From Owenia fusiformis (Eukaryota; Annelida; Polychaeta; Sabellida; Oweniidae): 62,000 nt of DNA. Where the stretch lies: positions 32,990,538 through 33,052,537 of the forward strand of contig CAIIXF020000007.1 in the NCBI GenBank assembly GCA_903813345.2. Direction: 5' to 3'. The position numbers and the translations under genes are program-made. The notes under the pieces are model-generated. The model saw nothing but the letters and a program-made list of their open reading frames with translations. It had not been told where the DNA came from and ran no database searches. Of the stretch, positions 44,544 through 54,347 are shown one piece after another; position 1 is the first letter of the stretch, and the number at the start of each line of letters is the position of its first letter.

Positions 44544-46703
44544 TCAGTCATGACTGATTTGCAAAGCTATGAGCGGGCTACTGAACCCTTGTGCACTATC
44601 AAAAACGCTGTTTTTCTGTGAGCCTTTTGTGAAATAATGCCCTCCTTTAGGGAATTCAATAACGCTTTTTATGCTAGAATGATACTTCCTACCATCATGT
44701 AATACTGGCCAATACACTGCTGACAGCCATTTTGGTACGACCAACGTACCTCGACCTCTCTGCTCTACTAAATATCTAAATGCTTTTGCCACCAGGCAGC
44801 ATGGCGGTACTAACCAATTATTCTCATGCTTCCAGCACTGAGTAAAAGCGTCTGCTGCTTCTGCCTCTGGGCAGTGAAATCTGGAATTGAATCTTGATAA
44901 TTTCGTATTATGCACATCAGCAAACCTGTCTACCGTGAAAGGTCCCCATCTAATGTTAAGATAGTTAAAAACATTCAAACGAATTCCCCAGTCGTCGAAA
45001 TCTATATATTTACTGATTTCGTCTGCTAGAACATTATGTTCCCTAGGCACCCACTCTACATTCAACTTCACATTTTTCTCTTTACAAACTCTGTGTATTT
45101 TTAGAGCTAAACTTTGAAGATCTGGTTTCATACTACCTTTCGAAATGATTGATCTTACATTTTTATTGTCTGTGAACCATTTGATTTCTTGATTATTTAA
45201 CAAATGCATGAGGGACAGTAATGTAGTGAACACTCCCATTAACTCTCTCCAAGTTGAACTTTTCTGACTCTCTGCATCAGACCATGTTTTGTGACATACC
45301 TCATTCTCAAAATTGACCACATACCCACCACATCCACTATTGCTAGCGTCTGAGTACACAACCCTGGAATGTTTGTATTCTCTTACCAATGATGTCCCGT
45401 TGTACGTGTATAAACCTTGTAACCAAAATTCTAGCTCGCCTATTGCGTCATTTGGTAAACGAATACAATTGTCCCAGTTTGACCTACATGCAACAACTAC
45501 TTGTAACGACCTCGTTTTAAGGATACATATATCACCTATGGCATGCCTTAATGCGACCACTTTCCCTACTACCGCTGCTACTGCTCTAGCAGTTGTTCTG
45601 TTTGCATTACTGAGTAACTTACTAACCTTTTCATGCACGTCTGAGAGTTTACTTTCTGGCACTAATAGTTTACCCTGTGACAGATCCAATTTAAAACCTA
45701 ACCACTGCTGTACCTGTTCAGGCTGCCATTTTGACTTCTTGTCGTTTGGAATAAAGCCAGCTTTGATCAGATCTGATCTCACCTGGTTGGAATGCTCTAT
45801 GCAAAGTGAAACACTCTCGTGGAAACAAAGCCCATCATCCAGGAATACTATAATTCGTATACCTTGACTACGCCAGTGTTTTACAAGTTGCCTAACAACT
45901 TTTGTGAATATGAGACCTCCTGTGCTAATACCAAAGGGTAATACTGTGTATTCAAAGTACCTGATTTTTCCTTGAAGTTCCCATGAAAACCCTAAGAATT
46001 TCTGATGTTCTGGTAGTATGTTCAAATGATGGTAGCCATTTTTGATATCAAACACAAACATATATCCCCCTGGTGCTAAATATTCTTTGGCAACTTGTAA
46101 ATCTTCAAACTTTACTCTGTCTAAATTGATGAAAGGGTTGACATGTCTTAAATCTAACACTAACCTGTCCTTTTCTGCATTTGATGCCACAGTGAGAGGA
46201 TTTACTACATGTGAAGGATATTTTACCTCTTTGATCCGACCGTCTTGCAATAATTCATTTATTGATTTTTCTACAAACTCACGTTTCTTTAAAGCAGATT
46301 GATTGTTTTTTAGAATTGATTTTGTCGGTTCTTGTTCAAATGGTATTCTATACCCGTGTTTGATTGTATTGACTACGTACTGTGAAGCACCGATTTCTCC
46401 CCAAAAGCTAACGTTTTTCTTTAAACTATCTTTTACAGATTTTTCTGATACAACATGTGATAAAGTCTTACTCAACTTATGATCTGTTGTTGTTCTGGCT
46501 GCTTGAGTCGTAGGAGTTTTGTTGGAACGAGGCACCTTGCTTGCAGTCACGTGCCCAATGTCCTGTCTGGGAACAGTTCCTACAGACGTCATTTGCTCTG
46601 CTTCTGCCGTTGTAGTACGGGCCGCTGTTGAAGTTGCTGTTCCACTGTCTTTGCTGGCGTTCCTGCCATCTACCGGATTGTTGGTTACCCCGGTCCTGCC
46701 CAT
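44544..46703 (-). CDS. DIRS reverse transcriptase / RNase H / methyltransferase-like polyprotein
   Basis: 719 residues, open throughout. RT: LVLDLRHVNP near 181-190, VFDIKNGYHH with catalytic Asp at about 219, LPFGIS near 255, and FLDDG at 287-291 (the DIRS form of YxDD). RNase H: Asp452 (YSDAS), Glu487 (WREL), Asp512 (FTDN) and Asp561 (ADE), all four acidic positions kept. The end carries WGPFTVDRFAD (about 586-596) and NWLVPP (629-634), the N6-adenine-methyltransferase-like region typical of DIRS elements; whether it is active is unknown. The annotated start lies inside the gag frame, 227 bases before gag stops and in the +1 phase, so translation may begin internally or by frameshifting. 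Confidence 0.93.
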   Translation of the reverse strand: MGRTGVTNNPVDGRNASKDSGTATSTAARTTTAEAEQMTSVGTVPRQDIGHVTASKVPRSNKTPTTQAARTTTDHKLSKTLSHVVSEKSVKDSLKKNVSFWGEIGASQYVVNTIKHGYRIPFEQEPTKSILKNNQSALKKREFVEKSINELLQDGRIKEVKYPSHVVNPLTVASNAEKDRLVLDLRHVNPFINLDRVKFEDLQVAKEYLAPGGYMFVFDIKNGYHHLNILPEHQKFLGFSWELQGKIRYFEYTVLPFGISTGGLIFTKVVRQLVKHWRSQGIRIIVFLDDGLCFHESVSLCIEHSNQVRSDLIKAGFIPNDKKSKWQPEQVQQWLGFKLDLSQGKLLVPESKLSDVHEKVSKLLSNANRTTARAVAAVVGKVVALRHAIGDICILKTRSLQVVVACRSNWDNCIRLPNDAIGELEFWLQGLYTYNGTSLVREYKHSRVVYSDASNSGCGGYVVNFENEVCHKTWSDAESQKSSTWRELMGVFTTLLSLMHLLNNQEIKWFTDNKNVRSIISKGSMKPDLQSLALKIHRVCKEKNVKLNVEWVPREHNVLADEISKYIDFDDWGIRLNVFNYLNIRWGPFTVDRFADVHNTKLSRFNSRFHCPEAEAADAFTQCWKHENNWLVPPCCLVAKAFRYLVEQRGRGTLVVPKWLSAVYWPVLHDGRKYHSSIKSVIEFPKGGHYFTKGSQKNSVFDSAQGFSSPLIALQISHD

Positions 46704-47187
46704 TTCTGCTGAAATTGAAACTTTCTCTCTGGTTATTACGTGACCCGGTTCTTACAGTTATCTTTTTCTCCCTAGCTTTTCTACCCGCATTAACCCTTGC
46801 ACTACGAATCTTTTTGTCATCGTCGCTATCACTAGCGTACTCATCTTTCATATATTCCTCGACCGCGGCCCAACCAAGGGTTGAGTCGTCCGCTATTTGA
46901 ATGCATTTATTTCTATAAGAAATTAAAGCAATACCTTCATCCAGCTTGGCTGCAGCCTCTTGTTCTCTGTCTGCCAGTAAATCTTTAACGTCTTTCATGA
47001 CGTCCAGCACCTCCACGTTGTGGTCAAACTGCTTTTGATTTCCTTTCTTTGTGAGCTTGGTTTCCGTCTTTGCCTTCTTCGTCATTTGTTTTGTATCCTC
47101 TTTTATCTCCCTCTTGAGCGTGTTGAGTTTCTTGTCTAATAGAGTTTCTAATATGTCCACTATTTGAGGCATTTGTTCGTGTGCCAT
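46477..47187 (-). CDS. DIRS gag-like protein with CCHC zinc knuckle
   Basis: 236 residues starting MAHEQMPQIVDILETLLDKK. The first half is charged and probably helical (Lys/Glu-rich, residues 15-90). The middle (about 125-200) is basic and Arg/Asn/Gln-rich, as in RNA-binding gag tails. CRNCSQTGHWARDC at about 202-215 is a perfect C-x2-C-x4-H-x4-C knuckle. It is the first gene of the element and overlaps the RT gene by 227 bases in another frame. The role (nucleocapsid binding element RNA) is inferred from position and motif. Confidence 0.85.
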   Translation of the reverse strand: MAHEQMPQIVDILETLLDKKLNTLKREIKEDTKQMTKKAKTETKLTKKGNQKQFDHNVEVLDVMKDVKDLLADREQEAAAKLDEGIALISYRNKCIQIADDSTLGWAAVEEYMKDEYASDSDDDKKIRSARVNAGRKAREKKITVRTGSRNNQRESFNFSRNGQDRGNQQSGRWQERQQRQWNSNFNSGPYYNGRSRANDVCRNCSQTGHWARDCKQGASFQQNSYDSSSQNNNRS

Positions 47188-47459
47188 TTTGGATGATTAT
47201 GTAGACGGTTCAAAACTTTGTCATACCTCGCTTGCGTGTAAACCGAGAATGACCTTACATTACATACATAATTCACATGTCCAAATGAAATACTCCAAGC
47301 GTGAATACCCTACTCACTTACCACCTACGATCACCCTAATAAAAATGCTACGCAATAAACATTTCGCCTTCCGTAATACTTAAAGTAATTTTCAAACTGA
47401 TTCGTTACACTCAAACGTTAGAAAATCTATATAATTTTGTAAAAAGAAATCAGCAAAAA

Positions 47460-48243
47460 CTCATTATCACTTTTTATTGTCGGCCATTTTGCATTTTTCG
47501 TCCTAAAATCTTGTTTGTAAAGTCTTGTCTACACGTTTTCAGGTGAACCGTTTGGTAAATCAATTTTAAATTTTCAGGGATGATTCTTAGTACAAAAATC
47601 TAGATCAGATTAGTTTTTTGGCATTCTGGGTAAATGTCAAGGTGGCTATTTTGTATTTTCCGTCCTAAAATTTTGTCAGTCAAGTCTTGTCTACACGTTT
47701 TTAGGTGAACCGTTTGGTAGATCAATTTCAAATTTTCAGGGATGATTTTTAGTATGAAAATCTAGATCTGATTAGTTTTTTGGCATTCTGGGTAAATGTC
47801 AAGGCAGCCATTTTGGATTTTCCGTCCTAAAATCTTGTCAGTAAAGTCTTGTCTACGTGTTTTCAGGTGAACCGTTTGGTAGATCAATTTCAAATTTTCA
47901 GGGATGATTCTTAGTATTAAAATTTAGATCTGATTAGTTTTTTGGCATTTTGGGTAAATGTCAAGGCAGCCATTTAGGATTTTCCGTTCTAAAATCTTGT
48001 CAGTAAAGTCTTGTCTACGAGTTTTCAGGTGAACCGTTTGGTAGATCAATTTCAAATTTTCAGGGATGATTCTTAGTATGAAAATCTAGAACTGATTATT
48101 AGTTTTTTGACATTCTGGGTAAATTCCAAGGCAGCCATTTTGGATTTTCCATCCTTAAATCTTGTCTGTAAAGTCTTGTTTACCCGTTTTCTGGTTAACT
48201 GTTTGACGGATCAATTTCAAATTTTCTGGGGTGGTTCATAGTA
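47460..48243 (+). repeat. ~162-bp tandem array (body of family C)
   Basis: Five units with a (T/A)TTTTG(G/C)ATTTTCCGTCC-type core, AAATCTTGTC(A/T)GTAAAGTC, TTTTCAGGTGAACCG, TTTGGTAGATCAATTTC, AAATTTTCAGGGATGATTC and TTTTTTGGCATTCTGGG. It is cut after TAGTA at 48243 by the non-LTR element and continues at 49878. Confidence 0.85.
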
Positions 48244-48275
<32 letters not shown>

Positions 48276-49877
48276 GTGCCACGCACCATAATCGGCACCC
48301 AGCCTTATCAGGCTTATGAGGCACTATACAAATACATATACATATAATTACAGTGTGTTATTTATACAATTTTTGTCTTTTTTCAAGTGCTGACATTATA
48401 AATTTTGCTGTAAGTTTTACACAATTTTTATTTGAAAGAAGATGTTTCAGTAAATCTTGATTATCATGAACCATAGGGGGTCTGATTATAGTTTTTCTCA
48501 AATCTTTGTAACAAGAGCATTCTAGAAGAAAATGTTTCTCAGTTTCTATATGTCCACATTTACATGCCTCACAGAGTCTTTGTTCAACAGCAAGGCCTTT
48601 ATATCGACCGGTTTCTATGTTCAGGTGAAGAGTACCTGACCGAATTCTAGCAATAAAAGATCTTTGATTCCTTGATAAAAATGATTTTATATAATCCTCT
48701 GTACCAAAATTGTCTTTAATTAACTTATATGTACGTAACTTTGGCATTGTAGTTATTTGAACTGTCCATTTATGTATAAAGCGATTCATTTCAGAATCTT
48801 TTACAGTTTTTAATGTTGACCTTGCACTTGAATTATTAAAGAAACGTTCATTATAGAGGTCTAAAAGGTTAGAATTTTTAAATATATCTTTAACCTCTTT
48901 ACACCATCCTTTATGGCCTTTTTCAGCATTGGCATAGTCAAAGTCAAATATTCTTCGAGTAATCCTTGTTCTTGGCATTCTACTAAGTCGGATGAATAAA
49001 CGAACCATTTCAACATGGTGCCTAACACATGGTGGTATCCAGCCTATATCTCCATACATAGCCGGAATTGGAGCATATTTCCCTAAGCCCATAAATGTTC
49101 TCATGGCACGGTTTTGGACAGTATTTGGTTTGTCGTATTCTTTATAGCCCCAAACTCCAGCCCCGTAATCCATGATGGGGATAACGGTTGCATTATACAT
49201 GTCGAATAATGAAGTCCATTAATAGAATAATATTTTCCAATAAGAGTTGAAACCATTTCAGTGTAGTCGAGAGTCTCATTCATAACAACTCCGAGATAGC
49301 GATAAGAGTTTATTTTTCCAATTTTTGCATCCCCTAGCACAAATATTGTTTCTGTTAACACTGTCGACGCTCTCCTAAAGTGCACTACTTTCGTTTTTTC
49401 AACATTTACTGTCAGTCGCCAGTTATATATCCAATCATGAAGACAGTTCAGCATTTGTTGCAACTTTAATTCTGTTGGTGCGATCAATGCAACATCATCA
49501 GCATACAGTAATATGCTTACATTGTCTCCTGCGATATCAACACCTGCATTAAGCGTTTTTATTTCGGTAACAAGATCATTTACAAAGATTGTGAATAATG
49601 TCGGAGAAATATTATCTCCCTGCCGAACGCCACGAGGTCCAGCATCAAACCAGTCAGTACATAATCCATTTACTCGCACACAGTAGTTTATACATTGTTT
49701 TTAAAGCACGATAGAGTTTTCCATGTATTCCTAGCTCCAACAGCTTAAGCCACAGACATTCATGATCAACGGTATCAAAACATTTCGAAAAATCCACATA
49801 GCAAACAAACGTGCTTAGTTTAACTCGGAGTCTGCTGCGTATAATAGTACTTAATGCATAAATATGATCCAGGTATG
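48244..49877 (-). mobile_element. 5'-truncated non-LTR retrotransposon with TSD TAGTA
   Basis: The insertion splits a family C tandem unit exactly: TAGTA is present at 48239-48243 and 49878-49882, and the unit reads on after it (TGAAAATCTAG). The minus-strand 3' end finishes in AAATAAATA then AATAATAAT repeats (about 48244-48280), the microsatellite-like tail of several LINE clades. The 5' end is truncated within the RT domain. The clade is uncertain. Confidence 0.88.
48358..49877 (-). pseudogene. Non-LTR reverse transcriptase, C-terminal half with frameshifts
   Basis: From the truncated 5' edge the frame reads YVDFSKCFDTVDHECLW (the catalytic DFxKxFD..DH box), shifts near 49690, then continues with RGVRQGDNISPTLFTIFVND and LLYADDVALIAP (the catalytic YADD). 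It shifts again near 49200 into a 280-residue frame with IPIMDYGAGVWG and ending with CEACKCGHIETEKHFLLEC, a CxxC…HxxxxC knuckle. There are at least two frame breaks and no endonuclease. The DYGAxVWG segment is common in invertebrate RTs; I would not go beyond 'Jockey/I/CR1-like'. Confidence 0.85.
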
Positions 49878-50053
49878 TAGTATGAAAATCTAGAACTGAC
49901 TAATTTTATGGCATTCTGGTTAAAATTTAAGGTGTCCATTTGGATTTCCCGTCCTCAAATTGTGTTGGTAAAGTCTTGTCTACTCATTTTCAGGATAACC
50001 ATTTGACAGGATCACCCATTGGTGGGGACATTTTGTACACATTTGTGTTCTTG

Positions 50054-50829
50054 TTTTTAATAAAGTTAGATGTCACATTGCCTTTATGTCTCACTTACAT
50101 TCACATAATTTTATGCCAATCTGTACAATATATATATAATATATATATACAATACTATACAAAAGTAGGTACGAAAAATATCGAACGGAATGCGTGACAT
50201 ATACGTTATTCGCTTGAAAAGTCCGAACGAAATGCGTACGTTTTTTTTCGTCGTTCGTATCTTTGCTGTGTAGACAAACTTTTTTAGAAATTTTTCTACA
50301 GAAATATTTTTGCTTGACAATTACCAGGTAAAATGCGTATTTGCGTGACATTTTCTGTCACGCAAAAATAACTGGCGTGACTTCAAATTCTTCAGCAAAT
50401 GCGTGACAAATACGCAAATTGCGGGACAGTTGACAGGCCTGGAGGGGGGAGTACAGGGTCTTTTAAGGAAGGCTAACAAAATTTCAACTATCAAGTGTAT
50501 AAGTCCCAACAAGACAAGCTATCTCTTTTTGTGAATGGTGATTGACTCTTACCATTTAGAATAAAAGACCTGTCTCGATAGAGAGAGCTTTCTAGATGAG
50601 TGGAACTTTTTGATTATTTAAATGATCATTATGAAATTTTGAAACAATATCGTAGGTGAGTTGAATTTTTATATTCTAAAATATCATTTCTGAATTATTT
50701 AAGTCTTTTCATTGTAGAACTTTTTCGGCGAAGCAATGAAATTCTATTTTATATTTTAAACCGTTAATCTGTGCTTAAATAAAATGACTTAAAGTATTTT
50801 AGCAACAAAATAAAAGATATGATAATGAA
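50054..50829. other. Gene-free stretch with a GCGTGAC-rich repeat
   Basis: About 50150-50440 carries repeated AATGCGTGACA/ACGTT words and ends TGCGGGACAGTTGACAGGCC. Similar words at 29200-29480 begin near CCTGTCAACCC, so both are probably pieces of one MITE family. 50450-50829 is unassigned. Confidence 0.4.
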
Positions 50830-51058
50830 GCAATAGGTGTAGGACCTCTGCTTGAGAAGGAATTTTCAATATGGCCGCTTTATTCAAAATGGCGGCCATT
50901 TTTCAGAAAAAATAATCTTTGATAACTCAAATACTAGTGGATAGATTTGGTTCAAATTTTATATGCTGTTGCCTGGGTAGAAAGGAGCCTTGCTCAAAAA
51001 CATATTTTCAAGATGGCTACCATATTTCGAAATGGTGGCCATTTCAGTACTGTCAACC
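50830..51058 (+). mobile_element. Family A fragment
   Basis: GTGTAGGACCTCTGCTTGAG, AAGGAATTTTCAATATGGCC and AAAATGGCGGCCATTTTTC match the interior of the 12111-13023 copy. Both terminal structures are missing. Confidence 0.6.
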
Positions 51059-51785
51059 CCCAAAGATTTTCTCGCGGGACAGATTTTTTAGACCCAGTGC
51101 CCAAAATTCGCGGGATTTTGCGGGACATCTACTAAATTCGCGGGATTTTGCGGGACATTTAAGGGATTTGCGTAATTGCGCTATAAGCCATTTTTTAATC
51201 AAATTCCGGGATTTCGCGGGACCATTCGAGGGCCAAACACCCTAATTGCTGGACAGTTAACATGTTTACCACCAAAAACTTCATAGAGGGACAGATTTTT
51301 TAGACAAAGTGCCCTAAATTTGCGGGATTTCGCGGGACATCCACCTAAATTTGCAGAATGTCCCGGGACATTCAAGGGATTTGCGTGATTGGGACTAATA
51401 TAAAAGCGTGTAAAAGTACTAAATCAAACTTTCAGATACTGATTAATCAAATATAATGCATCGTTACATTGTAACTTAAATAAACGTCAACACAATTTCA
51501 CAAAATACGCATAGGAATATTACTAAACTTTATTGTAATTTATCAAAAACAAAAACCATGCTTCAGGTGTGAGTACCGTAATCTAACACGAAATTCAAAA
51601 ATTCGGAACAATACTTTGCACTTATGCCGTTTGTGACCAACTATGAAACGCTTACCCCCATAGTGTTACATATTAAAATGTACCTATTCATATACTGTAG
51701 GTATGGGCTTTCAATTGAAAGCCCATGATATAGGGGTTCGATTAATCTACATCAAATTATAGGGAATGAGGTTACTTTTCTAGAT
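51040..51785. other. CGCGGGA-rich repeat remnants and a 24-bp palindrome
   Basis: 51045-51400 has many CGCGGGA(T/C) words with ACTGTCAAC at one edge and GGACAGTTAAC near 51250, resembling decayed MITEs (see 58690-58815). 51703-51726 is a perfect palindrome (ATGGGCTTTC, AATT, GAAAGCCCAT) with the same arms as 20549-20573. No gene. Confidence 0.5.
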
Positions 51786-52321
51786 AGGGTTTGTAAAAAA
51801 ACGGGTACCGGGTAGTAAATCCTCCATGCTGGGTTCAAACTTGGTACTCGGTCGAAAAAACCGGGTACCCAAAAAACGAAATATACGAATATATAGATCA
51901 TTAGAAAACGTGTAAGATTTGTTTTGAATTTACAAAAATGTATGTAACTTCCTTCACAATTGAGCTAGAAGCTTCAAATAAAAAGCATTTTAAGGCTCTT
52001 TTCTTCCTCTATCATCATGGTCATATTTCCATTGGTAATGAAGGGGGGGGGGGCTGCGATCGCACCCCCTCCTGGCTACGCCAGATAGGGTTTGTAAAAA
52101 AAACGGGTAACGGGTAGTAAATCATCCCCTCCTGGCTACGCCAATGACATTGTAAGACGATTTGAATAACAAGACAAATCAATCTTACTCTATTTTCAAT
52201 AGTTCGTATGTTGGTACGTGAATTGTTTTGATTATGATTTAAATCTGTAAATAGCTATCGTTGCTTTAGCAGAGAGGTGACGTGTGTTAATTTACATGAT
52301 GCAACGTGTAAGATTTTGATT

Positions 52322-54336
52322 ATTAGACTCCAGATGAAATCTGGAGTCTATTGTTTTCGTCAGTTTTCTTATTCTTATTAGACTCCAGATGAAATCTGGA
52401 GTCTATTGTTTTCGTCAGTTTTCTTATTCTTCTTCTGCTTATTATTATTATTCTTTTTATTCTTATTCTAACCCAGTTTTCTCAATAACCATAAGGTTTT
52501 CAGTAAAGTCAGTCATTTGGTCAATTTAGGTCCAGAATCTAGTTCCTCGGAAATTGGGTCAAATTTTTATCTAGGTCAAAGGTCAAGAACTAGGTCAAAT
52601 CCAGTACTTTGTCACTTTTTTCGATTTTCTCGGTCGTCCTTCAATATTTTTGATCCGGGTTTTTTTCATTGTGTTCCTTATAAAAAAGTAGGAAACCTAG
52701 GGTCGATTTACTTTTTTGATATCTCAAACCGATTTCGAGATATCAGTGTCCGAAAACGAGGTCCAAAAAAAAGTTCTTCGAATCAAATGTCCAGGATATT
52801 GGTCTTATAGGAAATTTTCTCAGAATTCCGAATCTGAAAACCAAATTCGAATCAGATTTCCAGTTCGGAAGTTATGGCGTTTTGAAAGCTCAAAAATCGC
52901 TAAATTTGGTGCCCATGTTAAGTCAATGGGAAAAAAGATTTTTTTGAGGTGAAAAATACGAAATATAGACTGAGTTCAGCTAAATATAATGAAAGCTTTT
53001 AAAAGAATGGGACCTCAAAAGACATCTAGCTTCAAAATTTGGACACCAAAATGCCTAGGTCAAAATCTAGGTCAAATTCAAAGTTTTTCCTTATTTTTGC
53101 TATTCTGACACTACAGATTAATTATATTCTTCGAAATTTTGTATACATGTAGCCAAGAGTGCGCTAATAGTGTTAGCCTTTTGCCGTCAGAAAGTATTTT
53201 GCCCCACTTTTGAGATATGGTGTCCGAAAAGTAGGTCAAAATAAAAAATTCTTCAAATTTAATGTGTGTGTTATGAACTAAGTATAGAATTTTCTCAGGA
53301 ATCCGAATCTGCAAACCAAATTTCAATCCGACTTCCGGTTCGGAAGTTATGACATTTTGAAAGCTCAAAAATCACTAAATTTGGTGCCCCATGTTATGTC
53401 AATGGGGAAAAAATATTTTCTTGAAGTGTAAAATACGAGATATAGACTAAGTACAGCTTAAAATAATGAAAGCCTATGAAAGAAGTGAACCTCGAAGGCC
53501 ACCTAACTTCAAAATTTGGACACCAAAATCCCTAGGTCAAAATCTAGGTCAAATTCATAGTTTATCCTTATTTTTGCGATTCTGACACTACACTTTAATT
53601 ATATTCCTCGAAATTGTGTATACATGTAGCCAAGAGTGTGCTAATAGCATTAGCCCTTTGCCGTCAGAAAGTATTTTGACCCACTTTTGAGATATGGTGT
53701 TCGAAAAGTAGGTCAAAATAAAAAGTTCTCCAAATTTAACGTTTGAGTTATGAATTAAGGGTAGAATTTTCTCAGAAATCCGAATCTGCAAACCAAATTT
53801 CAATCCGACTTCCGGTTCCGAAGTTATGACGTGTCCGAAAAGTAGGTCAAAATAAAATTCGCCAAATTTAACGTATGAGTTATGAATTAGGGGTAGAATT
53901 TTGTCAAGAATCCGAATCTTTAAATCAAATTTCGATCCGACTCCCGGTTCGAAAGTTATGGCGTTTTGAAATTTCAAGAAAAATCGATCTGATGGTATCC
54001 TGATAGAAAGTCAAGAGTAGAGAAGAAAATATTGAAAAATGCATCCATCCTTCCTTTCTGATCCTATCCAATCCTTCCTATCTACCCTTGCTTTGTATCC
54101 TCTCCTTCCTATTCTATCCCTTCTTCCTATTCTATTCTATCCTTTCCTATTCTATCCTATCGTTCCTTCCTATTCTATCCTATCCTTCCTTCCTTTTTCA
54201 TCCATCCATCCATCCATCCTTCTTTTTCTTGATGACTTAGCTTATTTTGGATGACTTGACTTATTCTGGATGACTCGGCTAAAAAAAGTCTAGATCTGGA
54301 GTCTGAAATTGAACTCGTTCAATTTCCAAAATCTAG
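52322..54336 (+). mobile_element. Family E element, copy 1
   Basis: The 5' palindrome AGACTCCAGA…TCTGGAGTCT is present twice (52325-52349 and 52380-52404, a 55-bp direct duplication). The body has repeated segments of about 430-480 bp (TTTCTCAG(G/A)AATCCGAATC, GACTTCCGGTTCGGAAG, AAATTTGGTGCCCCATG, CAAAATCTAGGTCAAATTC), then a pyrimidine-rich tract (54033-54220, CTATCC/TCCATCC). The 3' end is TCTGGAGTCT, hairpin GAAATTGAAC/GTTCAATTTC (54305-54326), spacer, CTAG (54333-54336), T. No protein. The conserved-looking minus-strand frames (FGLQIRIPEKIL) recur because the repeat recurs. Confidence 0.65.
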
Positions 54337-54347
54337 TTATTCTTTTT

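Larger units (their letters stand above)
43080..47450 (-). mobile_element. DIRS-type tyrosine-recombinase retrotransposon
   Basis: Three minus-strand genes in the order gag (CCHC), RT/RNase H/methyltransferase-like, tyrosine recombinase define a DIRS-order element. It has no integrase or aspartic protease and no LTRs that I can find. The outer limits given are approximate: family C sequence resumes by about 47460, and the left side ends between the non-LTR fragment and the recombinase. I could not identify inverted termini or split direct repeats. Gag and RT frames are open over full length, so the copy is fairly young, but the recombinase is frameshifted. Confidence 0.85.
42177..50053 (+). 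mobile_element. Family C rolling-circle-like element, split by nested insertions
   Basis: The 5' start TTATGTCCCCACC carries a palindrome (CCCCACCACA/TAGTGTGGGG, 42183-42202), then a CTGT microsatellite (42231-42304), then CAAATTTTCAGG and GGCCATTTTG units. The body resumes after the DIRS element at about 47460 with five units of about 162 bp and, after the non-LTR insertion, a sixth partial unit at 49878-50000. The 3' end is ATTGGTGGGGACATTTTG, hairpin ACACATTTGTGT, then CTTG (50050-50053) followed by T. Its own sequence totals only about 2 kb; the rest is inserted. No replication protein. Confidence 0.6.

Noticed and set aside
43856-46900. Plus-strand frames opposite the DIRS genes (86-184 codons)
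   Set aside because: They are antisense shadows of the well-supported minus-strand gag, RT and YR genes.
43080-47450. LTRs or inverted DIRS termini around the retrotransposon
   Set aside because: I compared both flanks on both strands and saw only short shared words such as ACTTAAAGTAA; not enough to define termini.
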